64,000 nt of DNA from Rhodotorula mucilaginosa (Eukaryota; Basidiomycota; Microbotryomycetes; Sporidiobolales; Sporidiobolaceae): NCBI GenBank assembly GCA_034406715.1, contig CP137864.1, positions 248,001 through 312,000 of the forward strand, read 5' to 3'. Shown one piece after another: positions 43,588-55,650 of the stretch. Numbering within the stretch: the first letter of the stretch is position 1; the number at the start of each line of letters is the position of its first letter. The notes below the pieces were generated by a model, which saw nothing but the letters and a program-made list of their open reading frames with translations, had not been told where the DNA came from and did no database searches. The position numbers and the translations under genes were made by a program.

Positions 43588-46500
43588 ATGATGACCGCGC
43601 AGGCTACCCGGTCAGCCGACGCAGCCACGACTCCTGTTCGTTCTCCTCTCTCTCTCTCTCTCTCTGTCCCCTCGCCGGCCGCCGCTCAGGCCTCGCTCGT
43701 CTCGGTGGGGCCTCTCTCCTCCGCGCAATGAAGTCCGCTGATTAAGTATGAGGGGTGGTGACAACAGCATCGCCGCAGTCAGATCGAGCTTCTCGACCAA
43801 CTCAACAGCTTGTTCGACTCGCTCGAGACTTCGTCCGCGTCCTCCTCTCAACCGACTTCGCCTCTCCTCCCCTCGGACCCTTTCAACCCGACTCCACATC
43901 CGCCGCCTGCAACAGAAACAGCCCATCGAACCGCTCCACTCCGACTCGTCCCGACCCTCTTGGACGCGTTCGAACACAAACGTGGGATCCAGTTGTTGAA
44001 CCCGCAAGAGCGCGAACAGCTACAAGAGTTGGTGCGAGGGTTGCCGGAGGGAATGGCGGATCAACCGGTTGGGGTGGAACAGTTGTTGAGTTTGCTGGTC
44101 GGATTGGGCGTCACCGCGGCGTCGTCGGGGGGTCCATCTCCGGTCAAGCAAGAAGGGACGCCGTCGATGAACGGGATCGCTGCTGCTCGTCTCGCAGCCG
44201 CCGCCACCGCAACGACCACAACTCCGACTATGCCGCCTCCAACAACTTCCACCACCACCCCGAACACCATGCTCCGCCCCGACGCCGCCGGGTCTTACTA
44301 CCGCACCGGAGACGGTTCTCCAGTCCGTCGAGGAGGAGGTCAAGCTCATCATCGGCGAACTCCATCGACGACTTCGTCCGCCTCCTCATCTTCGAAACGC
44401 ACGTCCGGGGGAACCGCTTCCCCATTCCCGAGCGGATCTTCTTCCTCATCGCATATCCCGGTACCGATCTCGAGAAGACGTACGATCCCAAAGTCGTCCG
44501 TCCCCGGATTGAAGACGGCCGCGAATGACTCGGCGGCAGCAGAAGGATCAGGATCTGGATCAGGAAAAGGTTCCACCCTCGTCGCGGACGGGCCAAAAAC
44601 CTTGCGAAGGCGGGGAACGCTCAGCGATCTGGCGGCGTTGGAGAGGGAGGAATCGAGCAAGCAGTACCTCGGTGTTGCGCTTCGAGACACGACGACGACA
44701 GTGGCGACGGTGGCGGCGGTGGCGGGTGAGCCGAGTGAGGAGGAGGAGACGGTGGTGGCGGCGATGGTCAAGAAGGTCAAGACTGTCCTGAACGGCAAGG
44801 GACCGGTCAGTTATTCAAATACTCTAGGTCCCCCTTTCCCACCCTCGAGCAGGATCAGCTGACGAACAGAGAGACCTCTTTTTGTGGACGGACGTATGAA
44901 CGCCGACAGACTCGCGAGCAAGACCTGCTCAGTCTCCTGGCTCCATTGTCGAGTGCGCAACTCGAGGCTGTCAACCTTGCCTATTCGACCGTCGCTTCGG
45001 CGGCAGGCGGGGTTCAGACGTTGTTGGAGGCTATACTCGCCGATCGGAACTTCAAGGGAGTCGGTGAGTCGAGATCGGAATCCGCGAGGGAGGGAGATCG
45101 TTCATTACTGCTTGCCCGAGCTGACAATACTTCATTCTTTCCTCCTTTCGTACCCGCGCGGCGTCGGCAGCTGAACTCGCGTTGCGTGGCTTACTGATGG
45201 GACCGCTCGACTTTGATGTCTATCTCGTTCGGAAGGCGCTCGAGGCGTCGCCTACAAATGACGTGAGTACATACAGCCCGACTTTGTGTCCCTTCCCACC
45301 TTCACTTTTATACTCCATCGACATCGCCAAAGCTGACGAAAGTTCCTTTCTCCCCCCTTCTCCTGTTCAGGATCTCTTGATCGAGCTTTTGGTCGGACGC
45401 TCCCCTTCCTCTCTCGCTTCATTGCGAGCCGCCTTCGCCCGGGAACCACCACCACGCTCGGCCGGACCTCCTCGATCGTCAACGACCTCCGTCGGCGGCC
45501 CAAACTACCCTGCATCGCCGCAGAAACCCGCCGCCTCAGTTTCCGGTTCCGCTCCCGCTTCACCGTCCGGCAAGCAGCAGCAGCTGCAGAAACCTCGCTC
45601 GCTCGACGTGGCGATCTTGTCCGCCTATTCGGCCAACACACGAATTCGAAAAGCGTGGGAGATTGCGCTCAAGGGACAGTGGGCGGACTTGCCTGCGCTG
45701 ACGGCGGCGACGGCTGGGGATGAGGGCGGGGCTGGCGAGCAGCAGCGGCGATCGGAGCTGAGTGATGGGGAAGTATATCGGAGCAAGCTACTGCAGGAGG
45801 ATCTGGATCAGTTGAAGGTGGCTCTTCGCCGAGGTGGCAGCACCGAAACGACGTGAGCCCCTTTGCCTCTTCTAATTCCGAGATTGGTTGACTTCACTAA
45901 TTTTTGCCTCTTTTGAGGAGGTTGCAGCGCCAAGGTCCTGCTCGCTCGCTCGCCCGTCCACTTGCGCAAACTGTGCGAACAGTTCGCCCTCTCCACAGGC
46001 GGCAACTCGACCCTCACTCGCGCCATCAAGCAATCCGTCCCCGCCGGCGTCCTCCAACGGCTCTTTCTCCACGCGGTCGAAGCGGCGAAACATGTCTCCG
46101 ATATGGACGTCGGCTATGGCGCCTGGCGGGATGTCAAGGTGCTGCAGCGCGTTATCAACGCCGAGAAGGGAACCAAGCGCGACGAGCTCGTTATCCGTTT
46201 GCTCAGGCTGCGGTGGGATCGGACGAGGTTCGCCCAGGTGCAGACGGCGTTCGAGACTAAGTATCGGGTTGCGCTCGCGGATCGATCGGCGCGCGGGGTG
46301 GTGCCTGCGGGTATCGTTGCCGAAACGGTCCGGATCTTGCTCGAGGTGGATTCGCCGGCGACCCAGATGGTGCTTCCGCCCACTTCGACGACTGCCTCGA
46401 CGCCTTCGACTTCACTCGCTTCCACCGAGCTGGTCGACGCGACCGTGGAGGGAAAGAGCAGCTCAACTACGATGGACCGCGAACCAGCCGAACTCGAGGC

Positions 46501-49303
46501 AGAAGGCGAACTCTCGGATCCGTCGTCTCCGCGCTCTTCGCCGGCGATGCTCGACAAAGTAGGCTTGGGCCAGTACGAACGCCAGGATCGAGAGGAGGCT
46601 TCGATCGTGGGCGAACTCGCACGTTCGACCTCGTCCTTGAGCACTCGGAGCGAAGCGAGCTTTGACCGTCCATCATCGGCCATGTCGTCACGAAGCCGGA
46701 CCAGCCTCGTCGAGGGACCGAGGCCGTCATCGTCTACTGGCGGGAACGCCGCCGACTCGAGTCGACTCTCGTCGTCTTCGCTGCGGCACTCGCGGCCGAT
46801 GGCCCCTTCCCGCGCGAAACGGCGCCAGAGCGAGGAACTCGCTCGGAGCCAACGCGGCGGCAGCGAAGAGCCGCTCAGTCCTCGCGAGGAGGGCGTGATC
46901 AGCCCGACGCTGTCGCACGCTTCTCGTGGCAGTTTCTCGCGCTCCGACTCGATGACGTTCAACGACATGTCCTTGTCCTCTTCGGTCGCCTCGCACCACT
47001 CTGCCGACGAGTCTCAGTCGCACCTTCATGACGACAGCGTTGACGCCATCGACACTTCGTCTTTCTTTGCCACTCCGTTGTCGCCTATCCGCGACGAGAG
47101 TAGGCCCTCCTCCATGTTCTTCCCGGAGAACCGCCCTTCGACTCCGCCTCCTTCTGCGTCTACTTTGGACTCTGGCGACTTGTTCGCGACGGTGACCGGC
47201 ACGCCCGACTCGCCCGAGCGGTACTTTGCGAGTCTGATGCGTCGAGACGGGTCGCAGACTTCGAACACCAGCGCGACTGGCAGTCGTCCTTCGAGCCTCA
47301 CTGGCGACGGCCTGCTAGACTCTTTCGTCCTTGCGGACCCGGTCGGTCATGCACGCGACGGATCCGGCATCCTTCGCGGCAACGAGCAATTCCAGCAACT
47401 ACTTCGACATGCGCAAGAGTGGGTGCAACCGAAGCTTATCCGTCGATTCCCAGAGCTGATATGGTCTTTTCTCTACACCCAGTCTCGCCAGGAAGATCAA
47501 GGACAATGAGTCTCGCTTCCATGCCAGTGCTTCGCAGTTTGAGTCTGAAGTCGCCGACCTCGAAGGTCAACTCGAAGAGGTATGTGCAGCTTCTCGCAGC
47601 GTTCGTAGGGACTCCCGCACGCCGACTGACTCTCTCGGTCGACAGGCTCGCTCCGAGTTGCACGCCAAGCGTCGCGAGGAAAAAGAACTGCGCAGCGTCG
47701 AGAAGGAACATGTCCAGCAGATCAGCGTTCTGGAGGGCGAGGTTGCCAACTTGAACAAAAGCCTCGAACGCTCTCGCGAATCGTACGAATCGATGAAGCG
47801 CAGCTACACTGCGACCTGCGAAGAAGCCGATCGCTTGCGGACCCTCGTCGCGGACCTGCGACGCGTGAGTTGCACATGGGATCTTGCAAGTATACTCGCA
47901 CGAGCTGACACAGCTTGAGTCGACAGGAGCACCGCAGCGCCGAAGAAGCGATCCAAGGGCATTCGCTCCAAGTGCAGCAGTTCGAGCGCGATCACGAACG
48001 CCTGCAGCAAGCGGTCGAGAAGCTCGAGGGCGAACTAGCCGCGGCGCGACAAGCACAAGACGCGCTCGACGACCAGAAGCAGGAGAATGTACGTGCCTAT
48101 TCTTACATGTCACGTACCAAGCGCTCACAATTTCTTCCCCCGTGTGATAGCTGTTACTGAAGGAGACGATCGATAAGCTCCGCTTCGAGATCGAGGAGAT
48201 GCGCTCGGTCGGTCCGAGGTCTGGCTTCCTCGAGGCTGGGCAGAGTTTCATCTCGCCTACCAAGTCGCTCGCCGCGACGATCAGTCGAAGCATCGGGCGT
48301 GAGATTGCGACCCAGATGTCGTCTGCCGTTGAGGACGACGAGTCCGACGAAGACGCGTCCGTCGAGCGCGAAGACACCGGGGACGATGTTGACGACATTA
48401 TAGTCACGACCCGTCGGCGCATCGTGAGTAGCGACCACATCATCCGTTTATCGCTGTGGAGACGCTTACCTCCGGTCCCGTTGCGCGCAGCGGAAACGCA
48501 CCCGCGACTCCACCGGCCTCGCGGATTCGATCGTACGCGTCGATACCTCGGTCGATATGGCCGACGCGGATTGCCAGACTGCGGGACCTAGTCACTCGGT
48601 GCTCGCAGTCCAAACCGACCTCACCGCCGTCAATTCCGAGCTCGTCGAAAAACGAAAGACGTCTGGGGAGCCGCTTTACCCGGAGCTGACGACTCGCCAG
48701 ATGCAAGACGAACTCGCGACTCGGCTCGGTGTGGATGTTGACCTTTTCAAGCAGCTCGCTGCTGCCAAGCAAGCGGGGACGCACGTATCAGTAACGCGGA
48801 CGCCAACGGAAATGCTGCAGCCGGTCGCGGTTCCTGCGCGGAGATCGCCTCGCTGGCGCACCCGACTTGCCTCTGTTCCGGTGGCAAAAGCTCCTGCATA
48901 CCTCGTCAACGCAAGTCCAGAGAGAACGGGGACCTCCATGCAGTGTTCTAACGACGCGCTGCTCACACAGGTGTTCCCGAATTCGGCTCGACCATATGTT
49001 TCCCAGCTTCTCGACTCTGGTCTCAGCCTCGTATTGTACTCCGCGACCATCTACCTTATCGGCGTCTTGGTGAGCCAGAACCTGATCTTGTTGATGTCCG
49101 TAGTACCAGAGCTGACGTACCTGAGTGTTTGCGATGGTCAGAGTGGCAGCCGATTCATGCCGCAGTACCATCGCCACTACTTCTCGCCGATGGATTTCGG
49201 GCTCTACGCTTCCGATACCGCTCGCTGGGAGGGTCTGATCGTCGGCGCGGGCGCTGATGGCGGCTTTGCTCCCGAAGGGTGGGCAAGGATCTTGTTCAAG
49301 TGA
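43588..49303 (+). CDS. Annexin-repeat protein with coiled coil and C-terminal membrane segment
   Basis: Large (1645 aa) atypical annexin-like protein, possibly related to fungal AnxC4. Exons: 43588-43704, 43768-44805, 44910-45063, 45171-45262, 45371-45852, 45928-47418, 47483-47579, 47646-47864, 47927-48088, 48151-48423, 48491-49303; the frame is consistent throughout. The first ~385 residues are low complexity. Annexin-like repeats follow: QLEAVNLAYSTVA, YLVRKALEASPTNDDLLIEL with LLVGRSPSSLASLRAAFARE, LARSPVHLRKLCEQFALSTG, and VLQRVINAEKGTKRDELVIR with LRLRWDRTRFAQVQTAFETK. The usual calcium loop (GxGTDE) is degenerate. Next are a ~300-residue Ser-rich part, a long coiled coil (KEHVQQISVLEGEVANLNKS), and near the end one or two hydrophobic segments (LVLYSATIYLIGVLVSQNLI). 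Annexin membership is inferred from repeat pattern. Confidence 0.7.
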
Positions 49304-49455
49304 GGCTATTCTATCCTGATCTCACCAGTCGTGTTCTCACTGCTTTCTTCTGCGCAGTGCTCTCTGGAGCGGCGTCCGGACGGCCGGCCGTGTCCCTGTA
49401 TGATGTAGTGGTTTCGCCTGTTGCAACCTTGTCGTATGTACAGTCTCTCGCCTCG

Positions 49456-51844
49456 CTAATCCGCATCACATGCCCCTGGTCGGAGAGCGCACCAGTACGG
49501 CTGTAAGGGAGCCGCTTGGACGCCGCGGCGAAGAGCGCGATACCGCCAGTCGTGCAAGCGTGGTAGCGCTTCTCCGACACTGCGCTCCCCGTCGGCTAAG
49601 GCGCCGCCGGTCCAGAAAACCTCGGCGGCAGCAGCAGCGCGTGGCCTGCGACCGGGAAGAACATCAGCTCTGAGCTCAACAAAGATCGCGACGAAATGTT
49701 GGGCGGCACCAGGCAAGGGCATCGAAATTTTCCGGACCAGCTTGCTCGCTCCAGAGTAGAGCTTCTCCGCCAAGGATCAGATGTTTCTGAGCTTTTGTCA
49801 GATTGTGATACGGATTAAAGGAGTAAACCTGTGTGCATATCGGCGTTCAGCAGGTTGCCTTTATCGACTTTACCGCGCCGGGACAACGCGCCTTTTGCCA
49901 CGACTTGAAGGGACTGGTGAGAATAAGCAGTCGTCAGCGGGGTCTGACGGAATCTTGCTCAGCGACGATCCGGACTTACTCGCACCAGGACCGTCCCTCT
50001 GGTGAGTTCCCCAGCCATGCCCCGGCGCCACCTGATGGTGGGACGGCGATGAGTTCTTGCAGGACATTTCTGTCGGAAAGCACTCACAGTCGAGGTACAA
50101 ATAGTCGCTCCTGTAGGCAGGAATCCCGAGAACGTGAGTTTCGAGGGTACAAGACCTGGTCACCCGATTGCGCAAACTCACGCGGCGTGAATGATGCGAT
50201 GACCTTGTTCCGCGACCGCACGCACGTTCGCCTGATTGTGCTCAAGCAAATCGTCAGATGGGACTAATCGTCAGATGGTACTTTGCAAATACGCGCCTGT
50301 GCTTACCGAGCTGATCCACACGGTGACGATCGTATCTTTGCCCAGGTGCAGGTCGTGTTTGAGCACCATCTCTTCCCAGACGACGGGGATCTTGCCGTGT
50401 TGCCGAACTGTATCGTGGGTTCCAATCACAAACTCTCCGAGCAGGTCGTCCAGCGTTGCATTCCGGCTCCGCATGACGGCAGCCGTGTCCTCGTCTTCAA
50501 GGTAGCAGCGCTCGTTCTGTCCTTGAAAATGTTCAGCCGCGTATCAAACCGGAACGCGTCCGGCATACTCACGATTTCGTCTCCGCCGGTACTCAAGAGT
50601 GGAGAAGCAGTGAGCAGCGCGGCCTCGTGCAGGAGACGCTCGGAGAAGAGCAGTGCGTCGTGATGACCGAGTGTGATTTGACCGGCTGGAGGTTCAGCGG
50701 CGTATGCGGACCAAGGCCGAGCGTCGTGGCAAGCAATGTACTCCGGGTAGGCGTGCGCGATGGACGCCGTGTGTCCGGGCATGTCGAGCTGACGGAAGTG
50801 TCCGTGTTTAGCGTTTCGGGCCGCATAGAGAGAGCATCTCGGCGTAAGCTGACCTCGAGCATGACCGAAATTCCCCTCGCACCGGCGTACTTGACTACTT
50901 GCCCGACATCGTGTATCGAATACGTTTCGGCGTCAGAGTACGCGCCATATCGTGCGAGGTCGGGGAAGGTGGAGGACACGAGCGGCCACGACTGCGCATC
51001 GACCACATGCCAATGAAAGACGTTCATTTTGACGGAGGACATGGTGTCGAGCATCTTGTAGAGTGCGGGGACCGGGTAAAAGTTGCGCGCCGTGTCGAGC
51101 ATGAATCCGCTGCGGCGTTTTCTTTCGAGCTCAGTACCGTGACCGAATGCATCGTTTCTAGCGAGATCCAAGCGGCGCACCGATGCGGAAAGGCAGGACG
51201 ATCTCGTATATGGTGAGGAGCATTGCGCAGATAAAGCGTAGCTGGTCCTTCGCTCTCCTCCAAAGTGTAAACTAGCTGGACGAAAGTTTGGAGACCACGC
51301 AGTATCCCAAGCGATGTGTTTGCCGCCAATGTCGCATATATTGCACCGATGTCGAGCGTATAAGTTTCGTCCATCTGATCGTATAGCTTGTTGGCCTCGC
51401 TCGAGATGGACGACGATGAATCGGTGACGTTGAATCGGAGAGCAGCAAGAGTGGGAGCGACCGCGATGCGGGCCCTGCGTGGAGCGGATAAGCATTGGAA
51501 GCTCCGAGAGGCTCGGCGAATAGTGTACAGCGTACCGCTCGGCTTCTGCGCGGCCTGGTAAGAGCGGTTGGTGCCCATCACTTCTCATCAGAAGTAGCGC
51601 GCGATCAACAGCCTCGCGTAGCTGCGCTCGGTGAGCATGAGCATGCACGTATGCCCAACTTTGAGAGTGATTGCGGAGCACCTACGTCGTCGGGCAAAGC
51701 CCTGTTCAGGTCGCTGACGATCTCGAAGTCGGGCGTCAGGCGCAAAAAGTCGCTGCCGGATTCGTGAAAAGCGGGCTTGGGCCAGACAGCGGCAGTCAGC
51801 CCTATGGTCGTCCAGAAAGCTAGTATCCTCAGGAAAAGATGCAT
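49456..51844 (-). CDS. GH20 beta-N-acetylhexosaminidase, secreted
   Basis: Releases terminal N-acetylglucosamine from chitin oligomers and glycans; likely secreted or vacuolar. ATG at 51844; residues 1-20 (MHLFLRILAFWTTIGLTAAV) form a clear signal peptide. About ten introns, all readable. GH20 landmarks occur in order: DETYTLDI, ANTSLGILRGLQTFVQLVYT, GLLLDTARNFYPVPALYKML, KMNVFHWHVVDAQSWPL, GARGISVMLEVDMPGHTASI, the catalytic Asp-Glu in LLSTGGDEI, PVVWEEMVL, TVWISS, YLYLDCGAGAWLGNSPEGRS, LGGEALLWSEQ and AWPRAAAAAEVFWTG. Every motif rejoins in frame after splicing, so the gene looks intact. It ends GACDAD. Tail to tail with the annexin-like gene, 152 bp apart. Confidence 0.93.
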
Positions 51845-52001
51845 CCTAGAGCGCGGAGGCGGCGGCTGATGTAAAGAGGATCGAAGGAAAGGCGAGAAAG
51901 TCACCGCGAGTCATGATTCAGACGAGGCAACCATATCTCCAACCTATACTCGGTATTCCTACATGTTACTTCTTGAAGAAAACAAACGCGATCCGCAAAC
52001 T

Positions 52002-54999
52002 CTAAGCCACGACTTCCTCTTTCGCGGTCCGACCCGTCGCCACTCGCAAGGTAGCTCGCGCAAGAATCGCCATCTCGTGTCGACTTTCCCAGACAGGGAG
52101 CATGCTGCGCGGAGCAACAGGGAAAGGGTGAGCTTGAGGTCGTCGTGGGGAATGACGACGCATGGAATGGGCAAACGTACACGCAGAAACCGCCGGCGAA
52201 GAGTGCCCACACGATCGAAAAGCTGCGTAGGTGTGGAGCATCCAAACCATGAATACCGGCGCTTTATAGAAGGAGATCAAGAGACTTACCCGACCCAGAC
52301 CTCGAAGAATCGTCGCGAGAAAATGTAGCCCGAGGCGAACCTGGCGAGGCGAAGATGATCAGCTTGAGATCTCCTCGAGCGTATTCATCGATGTTCAGCT
52401 TACATGGGGATCGGGATAATGATCGTAATGATGAGCGCAAGGATGGAAGAGAAGATGGTCGCGCGAACAAATACGCGCTGCAAAGTGGCGACATCGAGCG
52501 GTGCCGGTTCGGGACTGGCGAGCTTGTCGGACGCGACCAAGTCCGAGGCCAGAACGGCCTCTCCGGTCGGCTCGTCCTTCTTGTCGTCGAAGTCAATGTT
52601 GTCTCCTGCTTGCTCAACTTCGATGGTGCCCTCGTTCGGCGTGTCCGAGTCGCTGAGCGCGATTGCCCGAGTCGACTTCCAATCGTAGTTGTCGGGTTCT
52701 GTTTGTTAGAGGGTCAGCGTCGGGTCGCATGCTATATCGAAGCATATGCAGGCGTAGCCGGAGGCTTCGGTTGATGTCGGATGGGGGGTGCAAGAATAAT
52801 CCGGGAACGTACTGATGAGGCAGATGAGGCCGGTCATGAGTCCCGACATGATCAGGCCGGGGGCGGAACCACAAATCGCCGAGTACGGCAGCGCAAGGTT
52901 CGTGATAGTGATCTCGCCGTAGATCTTGTGGCAGCCGACCATCCAGCCGATCATACCGCACGCCGTGCCGAAGAGGGTGCCGAAGAACGCCGCATGTTTG
53001 CTTTGCCGACGCGACATGACGGTCAGACCGATAGGGATGACAGCCGGAGTAAGAAGGACGCCCTGGACGTAGAAAAGCCAGCCGAGGTCGACCGAAGCCT
53101 TGTTGAGGATGGTGCTCCAGCACCCGGCCCAAACAGCGAAGACGACGATCGTGATGTGCGACGCGACGACCATCTTGTGGCCGGAGAGGGGTCGGTACAA
53201 TCCGATGACGTCGCGGGTAATGATGGATGAAACAGCGATGAGTTCTGCACTCGCCGCTGACGTCGCGGCCATGAAAACGATGATGAGGATCGCGACGGCG
53301 CCACCCGTTCCGGCGACCGTTGCGGCAGCTGCGGGAGCGACGAGACCTGCCGACACCTGCGAAGCCGACAGCGCGTAACTGGCAAGAGAGGACGGAGTCA
53401 GCGGGGAAGAACGGGGAAAGAAGTGTCAGAGGTTGACGTACGGGAACGTCGGGAAGTTTGGATTGGTCATCAGAGCGCGGCAGCTGAGACCCATGACGGT
53501 TCCGAAGGCCCACGGAATGGCGAACCAGCTCAAGCCGCCGAGCATATAGCCTTTCGTAGTCGTGTCGGGTCGACTCGCGATGGCCTGTGTGTGGAAAGGA
53601 GAAATGATTCAGAAGTCGCCACAGTTTCTGAACGAGTGACGGAAGCATACTCGTTGCCCTGCAGGCGAGTCCCAGGAGTGTCAGCACTTGGGGTCGCACA
53701 GGTACAGTTATCATCCACGACTCACAGTAGCCTTGGTCGCAGAAGACGCCAGAGAAACCGGAAGCGATGGTGCATCCGGCGAAGAGGATGCCTCCGTTCG
53801 ACTTCATGGTGGTGTACGAGCCTCCGGCGTTGCCGGCAATTGGAGCGAGCGCCGATGCCGACTGCAAGAGCTCCCAGAGTTTGCCCGGACTGCCGACGGC
53901 GGCCGAAGATCCGCTGCAGGAGAATGCACCGTGAGCTTCGAACATGGCGTGTGAAGCGTGTACGCAGAACTCGAGCTTACTAGATCTTGAAGAGGAAGAA
54001 GTAGAGAACGACAAAGAGAATGACGGTGTGCAAATAGTCGACGATGAAGGTCGCTCGCAAGCCGCCGGCGACGACGTAGCTGCGGGTTGAGCTCGTCAGC
54101 ACTTGGAGAGCAGGTTATTGAGCCACGATCGCACTCGAGCTTCGCCATCCGTCTCGCCGCCGTTCTCGGACTCGGCTATCTGGACGGGGTGAAAAAGGGC
54201 TTACACTGCGATTCCGATGGGCAAAAGGAAGTTGCAAGCGATAACGTTCGCGCCCGTGAGCGCGTTGATCGTAGCCGAGGCACCGAGCACGAGAGAGCCG
54301 GTGACGACATGGGCGCAGATCAAGAAGTAGACGGTGAAGAGGATGTGGCACGGCCATCCGTAGCGAGCCTGCAGCGTTCAAACTGAGCCGCCTGTGGTAG
54401 CGTGAGGAAAAAGAATGCTCGGAAACCCACCTTTGCAATTTCTAGGAAGGTGACTGCTCCATTCGCATTCTGCTTGACTGTTGGAAGAGACTTGTCAGCT
54501 TTCGGATCTCCAACGACGAGTGTTACAGTCTCACTCACCTTTGGCGGCGCAACACGCAAAGAATGCAATCTGAATCGTACCGCCGACTCCGTACCACCAG
54601 GCAGCGGAGAGGCCGTCTTGGTGAGTGGCGGCTGATGATTGAAGTAGGGTAGCACTCCAAGTCCACGCGGAGACGATGCCACAGCAAATGAGGCCGGGCT
54701 TTACGGATTTCGAGGCGGTGGCGAACTCGTTGGCCGAGTTCGGGTCGAGGTTGGTGAAGCGAGCCTGGATCCTAGTAAGGATGACTACGACGGGGAGCGA
54801 GTCAGTCACTTGCAAATGGAAAGCGGCGGACTATGCTGTATGGAAAGTGGTGGACTATGCTGTATGGAAAGCGGCGGACTGTGCTGTACGTACTCATAAA
54901 GATGGCGAAGAAGGCGCCAGCTCCGACGACGAGGCCGTAGCCGACGCCTGGTCCGAGCAGCTGCGTGAAATCGCGCGATCCTTCTGGGTAGCTTGACAT
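52002..54999 (-). CDS. DUR3: Urea/polyamine active transporter, Dur3 (sodium:solute symporter family)
   Basis: Plasma-membrane high-affinity urea importer. ATG at 54999 (MSSYPEGSRDF). First TM GPGVGYGLVVGAGAFFAIFM, then exon 2 from 54784: ILTRIQARFTNLDPNSANEF, FATASKSVKPGLICCGIVSA, WTWSATLLQSSA. Later exons give GPGT-poor but typical SSF helices: RYGWPCHILFTVYFLICAHV, ALTGANVIACNFLLPIGIAV, YVVAGGLRATFIVDYLHTVI, AAATSAASAELIAVSSIITR with the family's AxSxxxAE/SSxxxxD features, and VVFAVWAGCWSTILN. After the last core helices comes an acidic loop, a TM (FSSILALIITIIIPIPM), FASGYIFSRRFFEVWVG and a final short exon to 52002. Intron 1 is lengthened by a 24-nt repeat. It shares a GATA-rich upstream region with the divergent amidase gene. 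Confidence 0.93.
54817..54888. repeat. 3 x 24-nt minisatellite in DUR3 intron 1
   Basis: Three tandem units at 54817-54840, 54841-54864 and 54865-54888, each like TGGAAAGCGGCGGACTATGC plus TGTA; units differ at one to three bases. The array starts four bases inside intron 1 (54893-54785). With a single unit the intron would be 61 nt, the usual size here. Confidence 0.9.
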
Positions 55000-55650
55000 G
55001 GTTGCTGGAAGCTCTTGAAGGAAGAGAACGTGTCGTTCGAAAGGCGACCGGTACACAAAGACTCGAAAGATAAGCGAGTTGCGACGACCGCGGACAATTG
55101 TCGCCAACTGATCCAATCTGGGGCGTGTTCTTTTCCGGGAGATTGTGGCACGGATGCGGAGTATCTCCGGCACAGCAGTCGCACGTGTGCCGAGCCGCGG
55201 CGGCCGAGCAATCAGCCTAAGTTAGCGCCGAGGAGGCGGATCGATACTTATCGCGATCGAAGCAAGTCCTTATCGTCGGGCGCCCCTTGCTCCGGCGGCA
55301 GTGCCTGGAGCGTTACACACAGGTGTAGTCGAAGGCTCTTTGCTGCTGCAAATATGTACTTGCGCGTCGAGGTCGGACATCACGCCAGGAGGTGGCTTAT
55401 CTCGCCGCATCTCGGCAGACAGACGCCTCGTATCAGCTCCTTTGGACAAAGGGTCCCTCCGATCAATGGACGGAAATGTAGCGGAGCGCGGAGTAATGGA
55501 GCCTGAAGATCCGCGAAAGGGGCCGTGCAGCTGTAAGCTACGGTAACGGCTGCGTGCCGACGGCTGGGGGTGGTCCGGCCGAAGATTGTCGGGAGGTCGA
55601 TAGGGCGATAGCGAGCGGTCCCTTCTTGTTTCCGACATCACACTGCAAGC
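55000..55650. promoter_or_regulatory. Shared divergent promoter, DUR3 / amidase, with four GATAAG boxes
   Basis: 651 bp between divergent ATGs. GATAAG or its complement CTTATC lies at 55069-55074, 55247-55252, 55269-55274 and 55396-55401, with an extra GATA core at 55243 and GATAG near 55598. GATAAG is the known target of nitrogen-regulatory GATA factors (AreA/Gln3 type). Both flanking genes are nitrogen-scavenging, so joint nitrogen-catabolite control is a reasonable inference. Confidence 0.65.

Noticed and set aside
44884-44909. A short exon reading RDLFLWTD before the annexin repeats
   Set aside because: Would need a 16-nt intron. A single ~104-nt intron (44806-44909) joins the same frames without it.
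49304-51844. That the GH20 gene is a pseudogene, because its frame breaks many times
   Set aside because: Each break coincides with GT-AG borders and all catalytic motifs, including AWPRAA, rejoin in frame.
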